The notes beneath the pieces were generated by a model. That model searched no databases, was not told the DNA's origin, and saw only the letters and a list, made by a program, of their open reading frames with translations. DNA of 8,716 bases. Source: an uncultured Alistipes sp. Its GTDB lineage: Bacteria > Bacteroidota > Bacteroidia > Bacteroidales > Rikenellaceae. Positions 1 to 7,291 of this stretch are shown piece after piece; within the stretch, counting starts at the first letter, position 1, and each line of letters starts with the position of its first letter. Position numbers and translations under genes: made by a program. The DNA lies in contig UROX01000110.1 of NCBI GenBank assembly GCA_900549685.1, positions 1 through 8,716 on the forward strand. Direction: 5' to 3'.

Positions 1-647
1 TACACAGCCGAACGGCAACGATATACGTATTTGAGAATATAATCCAGACAATCGGAATAAATCACCTTGCGATCGATCCATTCGATATGGTTCTCTTTGA
101 TAATGTCCGTGCGGAACAGTTTCGCCAAACAGGTCAACAACGAATCGATCTGTTCGGGGAGTTTCAGCTCTTTTCCCGTTAAACCGAGCACCTTTTTCAG
201 AAGTACGTCGTGTATTGTCGTTTGCGTGAAAACGATATGGTCTTCGAAAAAAAGGTGTTTGATCCGTTCCCCGTTGGCGCCTTTTTTATAATAGGCTCCC
301 ATGACCAAATCCGCCCGATGTTTTTCGGCCTCGCGAAGCATCGTCTCGCAAGCATCCGGCGTAAGATAGTCGTCGCTCTCCGCAAAAGTCAGCCATGTAG
401 TCGTGACGGCTTGGGTTCCGGCATTTCTTGCATCGCAAACACCTCCGTTTCGTTTGTGTATTACGCGGATTCTCGCATCTCTTTCCGCATATTCATCGCA
501 AATCCTCCCGGAGTTGTCCGTAGCGCCGTCGTCGACCAGTATAATCTCGATATCACGGTAAGTTTGATTAACGGCACTGTCGATACAGCGCCGAAGCGTT
601 TTTTCGGCGTTGTAGATCGGTATGACTATACTTATTTCAGCTTTCAT
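1..647 (-). CDS. Family 2 glycosyltransferase (3' end beyond window)
   Basis: Translating the minus strand from the ATG at 647 gives 215 uninterrupted residues that run off the left edge, so the C-terminus is missing. It begins MKAEISIVIPIYNAEKTLRR, the typical first strand of a GT-A fold family 2 transferase. VDDGATDNS follows at about residues 38-46 (nucleotide binding), then NGGVCDARNAG at 67-77, then FAESDDYLTP at 88-97, which is where the metal-binding DXD motif sits. The usual first Asp of that motif is Glu90 here, while the following Asp-Asp pair (92-93) is kept. The inferred role is cytoplasmic transfer of a sugar from a nucleotide-sugar donor onto the lipid-linked repeat unit; donor and acceptor cannot be told from sequence. 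The start lies only 7 bases after the stop of the preceding glycosyltransferase, so the two are probably co-transcribed. Base composition is visibly more A/T-rich than in the sugar-nucleotide genes, as is common for variable glycosyltransferases in such loci. Confidence 0.9.
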   Translation of the reverse strand, partial: MKAEISIVIPIYNAEKTLRRCIDSAVNQTYRDIEIILVDDGATDNSGRICDEYAERDARIRVIHKRNGGVCDARNAGTQAVTTTWLTFAESDDYLTPDACETMLREAEKHRADLVMGAYYKKGANGERIKHLFFEDHIVFTQTTIHDVLLKKVLGLTGKELKLPEQIDSLLTCLAKLFRTDIIKENHIEWIDRKVIYSDCLDYILKYVYRCRSAV

Positions 648-654
648 CGCGAGT

Positions 655-1643
655 TTATTTTTTTAACAAATCTTTGCATCTGCAAATGCTCAAATAATAC
701 GACTTGAAAGGAAAGAACAACGAAATAAGATTCATTGCCAGATTTTTCCAGCCGTATTTCAAGGATAATCGACCCCACAACACGGGATAGGGGTAGAATC
801 CGGTCGTTGTCAATTCGTCCAGTATGTGACTACGTTCCTCGGGAGCCGCATGCAAGGCGTCGAACAACACGTTTTGAATACTCCAATAAATCCGGTGTTT
901 CAAATGGTTGCGCTCCGCCTCCGACAATCTGTCGCCGTATTCGTTCAGCGCCCGTTGATAGGTTGCGAGCATCGCCTGCATGCTTTTCAGATGCTTTGCA
1001 TGGCGATCTTTCGCCGTCGAATGGACAGCTGATCCGGGACGCTGACGATAGAAATAGAAACAATTAGACAGATTCCGGAAAACGCCTTTGAAGAAATGGA
1101 GCCAGAAGACCCACAATGTATCTTCGCCATAGGTGATCGAACGGTCGAACCGGATCTTGTGTCGAATGAGATAATCCCGAGAGACGATGTAATTGAATGC
1201 CGTGGATGCCTGCCGGTTATCCGTTGACTCCTGCAATTTGACAACCATGGAAGCACTCTGCGGATGGGCATTGGCCCCGACTGCTACCTTCTCGATGCGT
1301 ATGCCGTCGCTTCCTGTTTTGCGCAGATAGGACCAAAGCGATTCCAGTATATCGTTACAGATGAAATCGTCCGAGTCGATGAACCAGATGTATTCGCCCC
1401 GTGCATGTTCCAATCCGTTATTCCGGGCTGCACTTACGCCCGCATTCTGCTGGTGGACAACGCAAATCCCCCCCCCTCGAATCGGGCCAGAACGCGGGCA
1501 GAATCATCAGTCGAGCCATCGTTCACGCAAATGATTTCATAATCCCGACCGAGTGCCATGTTGTGTTGGTTCATACATGAATTCAGGCAGTCGGCGAGGT
1601 ATTCGGCCGTATTATAGACCGGGATTATCAGAGAAAATTTCAT
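655..1643 (-). pseudogene. Family 2 glycosyltransferase, frameshifted at a G9 tract (possibly phase-variable)
   Basis: The 5' part, from the ATG at 1643, encodes MKFSLIIPVYNTAEYLADC and CVNDGSTDDS, the N-terminal nucleotide-binding half of a GT-A family 2 transferase. After a run of nine G on the coding strand (1468-1476) this frame turns into nonsense and stops at 1434-1436. Another frame picks up at the same point with HQQNAGVSAARNNG, then FIDSDDF (the DXD motif) and ITYGEDTLW, and ends at 655. Joining the two frames with ten G gives one continuous 329-aa protein of normal family length with motifs in the expected order. The downstream part has no ATG near its beginning (only a TTG at 1413), so it is unlikely to be made alone. 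As read here, the product is a 69-residue truncated peptide. The gene follows fnlC by 27 bases and precedes the next transferase by 7. If intact, it would add a sugar to the repeat unit. The break may be a real off state, a fixed mutation or a homopolymer sequencing error. Confidence 0.88.
1468..1476 (-). repeat. Mononucleotide G9 tract inside a glycosyltransferase gene
   Basis: Nine consecutive C on the plus strand (G9 in the coding sense) lie exactly at the junction of the two reading frames of the glycosyltransferase at 655-1643. Counting codons from the ATG, G9 puts the downstream part out of frame, whereas G10 or G7 puts it in frame, encoding Glu-Gly-Gly-Gly-Ile-Cys or Glu-Gly-Gly-Ile-Cys. 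It falls in the variable loop between the NDGSTD motif and the NAGVSAARN motif, where extra glycines should be tolerated. I noticed no other G/C run this long in the window. Confidence 0.9.
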
Positions 1644-1670
1644 TCCGGAAAAATTAAAGATTGTTAAGCG

Positions 1671-2858
1671 TTATTCTTTTCTCCAGACCATTTTGTTAAC
1701 GACGGCGGTGTAGGACTGAATCAGTTTCACGACCTTCGTCGAGACATTTTCATCGGTGTAATCCGGAACCGGTGTTCCGAAATCGCACGCCTTATCCATT
1801 CCAAGCGCCGTATCCACCGCCTGCAAGAGCGACTTCGTGTCGATACCCGCCAGGATGAAACACCCCTTGTCCAATGCCTCGGGACGCTCCGTCGACGTGC
1901 GGATGCAGACGGCGGGAAACGGATGGCCCACCGACAGGAAGAACGATGACTCCTCGGGCAGCGTCCCCGAGTCCGAAATCACCGCCGCAGCATGCATCTG
2001 AAGGCAGTTGTAATCGTGGAAGCCGAGCGGATCATGCCGAATCACACGTGCATCGAGTCGAAATCCGCTCGCCTCCAGCCGCTTCCGGCTGCGCGGGTGA
2101 CAGGAATAGAGAATCGGCATATCATACTTCTCTGCCATAGCGTTGATTGCATTGAAGAGACTAAAAAAGTTCTTCTCTGTGTCAATGTTCTCTTCACGAT
2201 GTGCAGAGAGAAGAATATATCTGCCCTTTTCCAGCCCCAGACGCTGATGAATATCGCTCGATTTGATCTCCGCCAGATTCTCGTGCAACACCTCGGCCAT
2301 CGGGGAGCCGGTAACATAGGTCCGCTGCGGCGCAACGTTCGAGGCGTTCAGATAGCGCCGTGCATGTTCCGAATAGCACATATTCACATCCGAAATGATG
2401 TCCACGATCCGGCGGTTCGTTTCTTCGGGCAGACACTCGTCGAAGCATCGGTTGCCAGCCTCCATGTGGAAGATCGGGATATGCAACCGTTTGGCCCCAA
2501 TGACAGACAGGCACGAGTTCGTGTCGCCAAGCACCAACACGGCATCCGGCTGTGTCTGAACCATGAGTTTGTAAGAGGCGTTGATGATATTGCCCATCGT
2601 CGCTCCCAAGTCGTCGCCCACGGCATCCATGTAGACTTCGGGATCGGCAAGTTTGAGATCCCGGAAGAAGATACCGTTGAGGTTGTAGTCGTAGTTCTGC
2701 CCCGTATGTGCCAAAATGCAATCGAAATACTTCCGGCATTTGTTGATCACCGCCGCCAGACGGATAATCTCGGGACGTGTGCCGACAATGATCAGCAGTT
2801 TGAGTTGGCCGTTGCCGGCAAACTGTACGTCCGAATAGTCGAGTTTGATTGTATTCAT
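1671..2858 (-). CDS. fnlC: UDP-N-acetyl-L-fucosamine synthase (non-hydrolysing 2-epimerase family, FnlC/WbjD/CapG-like)
   Basis: This 395-aa cytoplasmic protein belongs to the UDP-GlcNAc 2-epimerase (WecB-like) family. Visible motifs are GTRPEI (26-31), HTGQNYD (51-57), GDTNS (111-115), HMEAGNRCFDECLPEE (131-146), SAHREEN (218-224), SDSGTLPEES (295-304) and RTSTERPEA (320-328). Together these cover both Rossmann-like lobes of the GT-B-type fold. In characterised FnlABC and CapEFG pathways this enzyme performs the last step, C2-epimerisation of UDP-N-acetyl-L-pneumosamine to UDP-N-acetyl-L-fucosamine. I prefer this to an ordinary WecB-type UDP-ManNAc epimerase because the gene directly follows the other two fnl genes and the HMEAGNRCFDE form is typical of the FnlC branch. 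The ATG at 2858 is 10 bases after the fnlB stop; about 18 residues precede the first beta strand, so a slightly later start is conceivable. Length is normal for the family. Confidence 0.93.
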   Translation of the reverse strand: MNTIKLDYSDVQFAGNGQLKLLIIVGTRPEIIRLAAVINKCRKYFDCILAHTGQNYDYNLNGIFFRDLKLADPEVYMDAVGDDLGATMGNIINASYKLMVQTQPDAVLVLGDTNSCLSVIGAKRLHIPIFHMEAGNRCFDECLPEETNRRIVDIISDVNMCYSEHARRYLNASNVAPQRTYVTGSPMAEVLHENLAEIKSSDIHQRLGLEKGRYILLSAHREENIDTEKNFFSLFNAINAMAEKYDMPILYSCHPRSRKRLEASGFRLDARVIRHDPLGFHDYNCLQMHAAAVISDSGTLPEESSFFLSVGHPFPAVCIRTSTERPEALDKGCFILAGIDTKSLLQAVDTALGMDKACDFGTPVPDYTDENVSTKVVKLIQSYTAVVNKMVWRKE

Positions 2859-2868
2859 TGAATTGCAG

Positions 2869-4038
2869 TTATTCTACCGGTTCGAAATAGGTGTCGGGCT
2901 TTGCCGGATCGAAGCACTCGTTGCACCACATGAAAGTCACCAGGTCTTCCGTATCGGAGAGGTTGACGATGTTGTGCGTATAGCCCGGAATCATCTCCAC
3001 GACCTGTATCTTTTCACCGCTTACCTCGTAGTTGACGACGGGATACAATTGCCCGTTTTCATCCGTGCCCACTTTCCGAAGTTGGATCAGTCCGTGTCCG
3101 TGCACCACCACGAATTTCTCGTTCTTCGTATGGTGCCAGTGCTGCCCTTTGGTGATGCCCGGTTTGGAGACGTTCACCGAGAACTGCCCCCGGTCGGCCG
3201 TGCGGATAATCTCCGTAAAACTGCCCCGCGGGTCGACATTCATTTTCAGGTCGTAAGCGAATCTGTCGGACGGAAGGTACGAGAGGTACGTCGCGTAGAG
3301 TTTTTTCGCAAAGCCGTCTTTGGTCGTATCGGGGACCTCCAGCGTCTCGGGCATCCGCCGGAACGTATGCAGCAGATCGACGATCGCACCCAAAGTAATC
3401 CGGTGCGATGTCGGAACAACGCAGAAAGCCCCGTCGCGGTGTTCGCCCCCCGTGAGCGCTCCGATCAGTTCGTCCACCACATCGTCGATATAGACCAGAT
3501 GCATGACCACCGACGGGTCGTTCACCGTGATCGGCAGATCGTTGGCGATATTGTTGCAGAAGGTCGCAACGGCCGAGTTATAATTCGGACGGCACCATTT
3601 GCCGAAAAGATTCGGAAAACGGTAAACCAATACTTTCGCGCCGGTCTCTTCGGCATAGTCGAACAACAGTTGCTCGCCGGCACGTTTGGACTCGCCGTAA
3701 GGATTGTCCAAAGCCGCCTGAATCGACGACGAAATCATCACCGGGCAGGTATTGCCATGTTTTTTCAGCGTGGCGAGAAGCGTCGACGCGAACCCGAAAT
3801 TGCCTCTCATAAACTCCGCAGGGTCCTGCGGACGGTTGACACCCGCGAGGTTGAAGACGAAATCCGCATCCCGGCAATAGGCATCGAGTTCTTCCGGCGT
3901 ACTGTTCAGATCGTATTCATAGAGCGTAAGGTCTCCTGAAACGGCATAATTCTTCGCCTTGCCGTCGCAGATATTACGCAACTGGGCACACAGGTTGCGG
4001 CCCACGAAGCCCGAGGCTCCTGTAATCAATATGTTCAT
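2869..4038 (-). CDS. fnlB: UDP-2-acetamido-2,6-dideoxy-hexulose epimerase/reductase (FnlB/WbjC/CapF-like)
   Basis: This 389-aa bifunctional cytoplasmic enzyme has two parts. The N-terminal part (about 1-250) is a short-chain dehydrogenase/reductase with GASGFVG (7-13) for NAD(P)H binding, serines at 103-105 and Tyr114/Lys118 as the YxxxK pair. The C-terminal part (about 262-389) is a cupin. In it GQHWHHTKNEKF (298-309), with His300, His302 and Glu307, plus His355 in GYTHNI, resemble the metal ligands of CapF. In the known pathway the cupin epimerises C3 of the FnlA product and the reductase domain reduces C4 with NADPH, giving the L-talose-configured UDP sugar. I chose the ATG at 4038 because MNILITGASG is the canonical family start. 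The frame stays open upstream, with ATGs at 4056 and 4101, but those would add an atypical 6- or 21-residue leader. The gene follows fnlA after 114 bases, the widest gap among the sugar genes, and precedes fnlC by 10. Confidence 0.94.
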   Translation of the reverse strand: MNILITGASGFVGRNLCAQLRNICDGKAKNYAVSGDLTLYEYDLNSTPEELDAYCRDADFVFNLAGVNRPQDPAEFMRGNFGFASTLLATLKKHGNTCPVMISSSIQAALDNPYGESKRAGEQLLFDYAEETGAKVLVYRFPNLFGKWCRPNYNSAVATFCNNIANDLPITVNDPSVVMHLVYIDDVVDELIGALTGGEHRDGAFCVVPTSHRITLGAIVDLLHTFRRMPETLEVPDTTKDGFAKKLYATYLSYLPSDRFAYDLKMNVDPRGSFTEIIRTADRGQFSVNVSKPGITKGQHWHHTKNEKFVVVHGHGLIQLRKVGTDENGQLYPVVNYEVSGEKIQVVEMIPGYTHNIVNLSDTEDLVTFMWCNECFDPAKPDTYFEPVE

Positions 4039-4152
4039 CTTGTATGGGGCGGCCATAGCTGGAGGTGCGGGCCGCAAAGAAATGAGGTGTAAGAATCGCA
4101 ATCCGTTTTACGCCCGGACGCAAGGCCTGCATTTTCGAAAGAGAGAGGGGGC
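4039..4152. other. 114-bp intergenic gap between fnlA and fnlB with a G/C-rich inverted repeat
   Basis: This gap is much longer than the 10-30 bases between most other genes here. Positions 4049-4054 (GCGGCC) and 4070-4075 (GGCCGC) form a perfect 6-base inverted repeat with a 15-base loop, about 11 bases upstream of the chosen fnlB ATG on the coding strand. No U-run follows in the sense direction, so it does not look like an intrinsic terminator. It could fold in the mRNA near the fnlB start, or be chance. I see no convincing Bacteroides-type -7/-33 promoter here. Confidence 0.35.
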
Positions 4153-5226
4153 TTACTCCGAGCGGATGTCGCGCGGCTTGGCGCGGGTGATCAGCCCCAG
4201 GTCCTCGCGGACGAAGCGGAGCCGCAGCAATTGTTCTTTCATCCCTTCGACATCCAGACGGCGCGTGTTGTGCGAATGGTAGTCCTCGATCTTCGAAACA
4301 TCCTCGCTGCCCTCAGTGAAGAATTTGTCGTAGTTCAGGTCCCGCGTATCGCACGGAATACGGTAATAGTTCCCCATGTCGATCGCCTTGGACATCTCCT
4401 CGCGTGTAACGAGCGTTTCGTAAAGCTTTTCGCCGTGCCGCGTGCCGATCACCTTCACCTCCGTCTCGCCGTATTTCGGATTAACCTTCGCATAGGTCTG
4501 CTTCAGGGCTTCGGCAAGGGTCGATAGCGTGGCGGCAGGAGCCTTCTGAACAAAAAGGTCTCCGTTATGTCCGTGCTGGAAAGCGTAGATCACAAGGTCC
4601 ACGGCATCGTCCAGCGTCATCATAAAGCGCGTCATGTTCGGGTCCGTGATCGTGATGGGTTTACCCTCCATCATCTGCTCGACCCACAACGGAATCACCG
4701 ACCCGCGGCTCGCCATAACGTTGCCGTAGCGCGTGCAGCAGATCGTCGTCGGAGCGCCCTCCCCCAGCTCGCGGCCCTTGGCGATAGCGACCTTCTCCAT
4801 CAGAGCCTTCGAGATTCCCATCGCATTGATCGGATAGGCGGCTTTGTCCGTCGAGAGAACCACCACGTTACTGACCCCGTGTTCGATCGCTGATTCAAGA
4901 ACGTTACCCGTGCCGATCACGTTCGTGTGCGTGGCCTCCATCGGAAAGAACTCGCACGACGGAACCTGCTTCAGGGCCGCGGCTGCGAAAACATAGTCGA
5001 CCCCGCGCATGGCCACATCAACCGACGACTTATCGCGAACGTTCCCGATGTAAAACTTGACCTTCGGACTCTGAAGCATGTGACGCATGTCGTCCTGCTT
5101 CTTTTCATCCCGACTGAAAATACGGATCTCTTTAATGTCACTGTCCAGAAAGCGACGTAGCACGGCGTTCCCGAAACTACCCGTGCCGCCTGTGATCAAC
5201 AGGACTTTGTCTTGAAATACAGACAT
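4153..5226 (-). CDS. fnlA: UDP-N-acetylglucosamine 4,6-dehydratase/5-epimerase (FnlA/WbjB/CapE-like)
   Basis: This 357-aa soluble enzyme is an extended short-chain dehydrogenase of the polysaccharide-biosynthesis dehydratase group. It shows GGTGSFG (13-19) for NADP binding, STDKAAYPINAMGISK (125-140) with the Asp/Lys pair at 127-128, Met136 in place of the usual catalytic Tyr, and Lys140, followed by TRYGNVMASRGSVIP (165-179) and GTRHGEKLYETL (261-272). The Met-for-Tyr change and a length near 340-360 aa are typical of CapE/FnlA/PseB-like dehydratases. The known first step of the UDP-L-FucNAc pathway is conversion of UDP-GlcNAc to the 4-keto-6-deoxy sugar with C5 inversion, which this gene should encode. 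PseB (pseudaminic acid) is the main alternative, but the fnlB and fnlC homologues immediately downstream settle it. The ATG at 5226 lies 17 bases after the stop of the membrane dehydratase gene, so the two are probably co-transcribed. Confidence 0.94.
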   Translation of the reverse strand: MSVFQDKVLLITGGTGSFGNAVLRRFLDSDIKEIRIFSRDEKKQDDMRHMLQSPKVKFYIGNVRDKSSVDVAMRGVDYVFAAAALKQVPSCEFFPMEATHTNVIGTGNVLESAIEHGVSNVVVLSTDKAAYPINAMGISKALMEKVAIAKGRELGEGAPTTICCTRYGNVMASRGSVIPLWVEQMMEGKPITITDPNMTRFMMTLDDAVDLVIYAFQHGHNGDLFVQKAPAATLSTLAEALKQTYAKVNPKYGETEVKVIGTRHGEKLYETLVTREEMSKAIDMGNYYRIPCDTRDLNYDKFFTEGSEDVSKIEDYHSHNTRRLDVEGMKEQLLRLRFVREDLGLITRAKPRDIRSE

Positions 5227-5243
5227 GATAGTAATAATATTGT

Positions 5244-7196
5244 TTATTCCGAGATTTCCTTATCATATTTTTCAAACCTCGAGTTCTTCGACTTGAACTC
5301 GGGAACCGTCCGCTTCATAAGCCGTATCATGTCGGGAATCTCCACCTTTCGGGACAGCGTCTCCAGCTCTTCGGCAACGCCGCAGGCCTCCCCGTAGTCA
5401 TACTCCCGAACCTTGGCGATACGTATCCGGTCGTGCGTCGTCGGAAGCGTGTTCTCCTTGTTCGACAGAACCTCCTCGTACAGTTTCTCGCCCGGACGCA
5501 GGCCCGTGTATTCGATCCTGATGTCCTTCTCCGGCTCGAAGCCCGCCAGGGAGATCATCCGTCGCGCCAGGTGCGCGATCTTAACCGATTCGCCCATGTC
5601 GAAGACGAAGATCTGATTGCCCGTCGACATCGTGGCGGCCTCCATGACCAGACGGCACGCCTCGGGGATCGTCATAAAGAAGCGCGTAATGTCCGGATGC
5701 GTGACAGTCACCGGACCGCCCTTGGAGATCTGGTCCCTGAAGCGGGGAATGACCGAACCGTTCGAGCCCAGCACATTCCCGAAGCGCGTGGTGACGAAAC
5801 GCGTCTTCCCCGGCGTGCGGCCCTGCTCGATCGACAGACCCAGCGACTGCACGTAGATCTCCGCAAGGCGCTTCGTGCAACCCATCACATTCGTCGGGTT
5901 CACGGCCTTGTCCGTCGAGATCATAACCATCTTCTCAACATCGTATTCGATGCACTTGTCAGCGACGTTGCGCGTTCCCGCGACGTTCACCAGAACCGCC
6001 TCGCATGGGTTCTCCTCCATCAGCGGGACGTGTTTGTAAGCCGCAGCGTGGAACACCACCTGCGGATGGTACGTCCGGAACACGAAGTCCAGACGGGCGG
6101 GAATCCGGACGTCGCCGATGACAGGGATGAATTTCAATGCCGGATAGCGCTCCTCCAGTTCCAGGCGAAGGTTGTGCATCGGGGTCTCCCCGTTGTCGAA
6201 AAGGATAAGCTCCTTCACCCCGAACGTCGCCAGCTGACGGCAAAGCTCCGAGCCGATGGAACCTGCCGCCCCCGTAACCAGGATCGTCCTGCCGCGGAAG
6301 TTGGCGATGATCTCATCCATCGAAATGCGGATCTCGGGACGGCCTAACAGGTCTTCGATCTTGATCTCCCGGATCGACTGCTTCATGATCTTCCCGTCGA
6401 TGACCTCGTCGATCGGTGGGGCGATCAGAATTTTGACCCCCTGCTCCGTACAGTATCTGATCAGACGCTCCTGCTCCTGCTGCGCATCGTCATTGGTGGC
6501 GAAAAGGATCGCGTCGACATCGACTCGGTCCCGCAGGTATTCGACGCTGTGCTGATTCTCGAAATAGTAGACCGGGCACTCCGCGATCGTATGCTTGCGC
6601 AGGGACTTCCCGTAGGTCAGAAAACCGACGACGCGGTAATGCGGCGAGTTTTGAAGACGCGTGACCAGAGACACTGACTTGTCCCCCGTGCCGTAGACCA
6701 GAACCTGACGGCTGTTCGCGCGGCGGGACTGCTTCAGCTTGATCAGATCGTAGACGACGATCATGCAAAGACGAAGGGCCAGCAGAAGGAAGAGCGTGAC
6801 CAGCACGTCCAGCAGGAAACCCATGGAAAGGGCGGCATAAGGCGGAGACGGTTTTTGGGGAAGGAGAAGCACGTAGAAGAACATCAGCAAGTCCTTGAAG
6901 AGAACCGCACCGCCCAGTTTCCAGATTTCCCGAAGCGTCGTATGACGGATGACGCTGCGGAACGTTCGGAAAACGATGAACGAAAAAACGCTCAAGACAC
7001 ACGAACCGGCCAACAGCCAGAAACCGTACCATACCGTGAAAACCGGATTCGTGAACAATCCGCGAACCAACAGGTAGGCGATCAAGGTCGAAACTACAGA
7101 CACGACCGTGTCGATCGTCAAGATCAGCCACGACGAAAAATACCGTGACGATAGGTATTTTTCAAGCCCAAAACGGGACATGATAACTTGAAGCAT
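5244..7196 (-). CDS. Membrane-bound nucleotide-sugar 4,6-dehydratase (CapD/PglF/FlaA1 family)
   Basis: This 650-aa protein has the full-length architecture of the family. Four hydrophobic helices (about 22-46, 54-78, 97-113, 122-150) anchor it in the inner membrane. A CoA_binding_3-type Rossmann domain follows (about 163-262, with VYGTGDKS at 167-174), then the catalytic SDR domain (about 300-590). The SDR part shows GAAGSIGSE (309-317), HAAAYKHVP (383-391), STDKAVNPTNVMGCTKR (427-443) with Asp429/Lys430 and Met438 in the Tyr position, RFGNVLGSNGSVIPRF (471-486) and GLRPGEKLYEE (565-575). Relatives such as PglF and WbpM convert UDP-GlcNAc to UDP-2-acetamido-2,6-dideoxy-D-xylo-4-hexulose, the precursor of QuiNAc, D-FucNAc and bacillosamine-type sugars. 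No aminotransferase or 4-reductase for that keto sugar is in the window, so its end product is unknown. The start could be the ATG at 7196 or the one at 7181. The gene is 95 bases from the preceding small gene and 17 from fnlA. Confidence 0.93.
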   Translation of the reverse strand: MLQVIMSRFGLEKYLSSRYFSSWLILTIDTVVSVVSTLIAYLLVRGLFTNPVFTVWYGFWLLAGSCVLSVFSFIVFRTFRSVIRHTTLREIWKLGGAVLFKDLLMFFYVLLLPQKPSPPYAALSMGFLLDVLVTLFLLLALRLCMIVVYDLIKLKQSRRANSRQVLVYGTGDKSVSLVTRLQNSPHYRVVGFLTYGKSLRKHTIAECPVYYFENQHSVEYLRDRVDVDAILFATNDDAQQEQERLIRYCTEQGVKILIAPPIDEVIDGKIMKQSIREIKIEDLLGRPEIRISMDEIIANFRGRTILVTGAAGSIGSELCRQLATFGVKELILFDNGETPMHNLRLELEERYPALKFIPVIGDVRIPARLDFVFRTYHPQVVFHAAAYKHVPLMEENPCEAVLVNVAGTRNVADKCIEYDVEKMVMISTDKAVNPTNVMGCTKRLAEIYVQSLGLSIEQGRTPGKTRFVTTRFGNVLGSNGSVIPRFRDQISKGGPVTVTHPDITRFFMTIPEACRLVMEAATMSTGNQIFVFDMGESVKIAHLARRMISLAGFEPEKDIRIEYTGLRPGEKLYEEVLSNKENTLPTTHDRIRIAKVREYDYGEACGVAEELETLSRKVEIPDMIRLMKRTVPEFKSKNSRFEKYDKEISE

Positions 7197-7291
7197 GTGG
7201 AGGCGAAAACGTTTGATTTATAAAGAGTGACGCAATTGGAATGCACTGAAATTGCCGGGCATGAAACCCCGCAAACCGTCGATGGGGAGCA
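7197..7291. other. 95-bp gap upstream of the membrane dehydratase gene
   Basis: This spacer separates the regulatory pair from the first sugar gene. It contains a perfect 6-base inverted repeat, GCAATT (7232-7237) and AATTGC (7250-7255), with a 12-base loop, and an A/T-rich patch close to the dehydratase start. I do not see a matched Bacteroides -33 TTTG / -7 TAnnTTTG pair in the sense direction, nor a terminator with a U-run, so read-through from the upstream genes is the simplest reading. Confidence 0.3.

Noticed and set aside
210..707. Plus-strand open frame of 165 codons at the left end
   Set aside because: The minus strand here encodes a glycosyltransferase with all N-terminal motifs; the plus frame is its shadow and spans the gene junction.
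1434..1476. Programmed ribosomal frameshift as the normal way to express the split glycosyltransferase
   Set aside because: No downstream stem-loop or pseudoknot was apparent and programmed frameshifting is not a known feature of this family. DNA slippage, transcriptional slippage or sequencing error explain the G9 tract more simply.
1992..2861. Plus-strand open frame of 289 codons opposite fnlC
   Set aside because: It lies wholly antisense to fnlC, has no coherent motif, and has no supporting upstream signal or neighbours on that strand.
2845..3939. Long plus-strand open frame (364 codons) opposite fnlB
   Set aside because: It is the antisense of a gene with clear SDR and cupin motifs; the translation is rich in Arg, His, Val and Asp with no recognisable domain, as expected of a shadow frame in codon-biased G+C-rich DNA.
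5433..6347. Plus-strand open frame of 304 codons opposite the membrane dehydratase
   Set aside because: It has a highly Arg/His-rich antisense composition and overlaps the catalytic domain of a well-supported gene.
7232..7255. Inverted repeat upstream of the membrane dehydratase as an invertible-promoter end or terminator
   Set aside because: The arms are only 6 bases with no U-run, and no matching distant partner was noticed; chance is a sufficient explanation.
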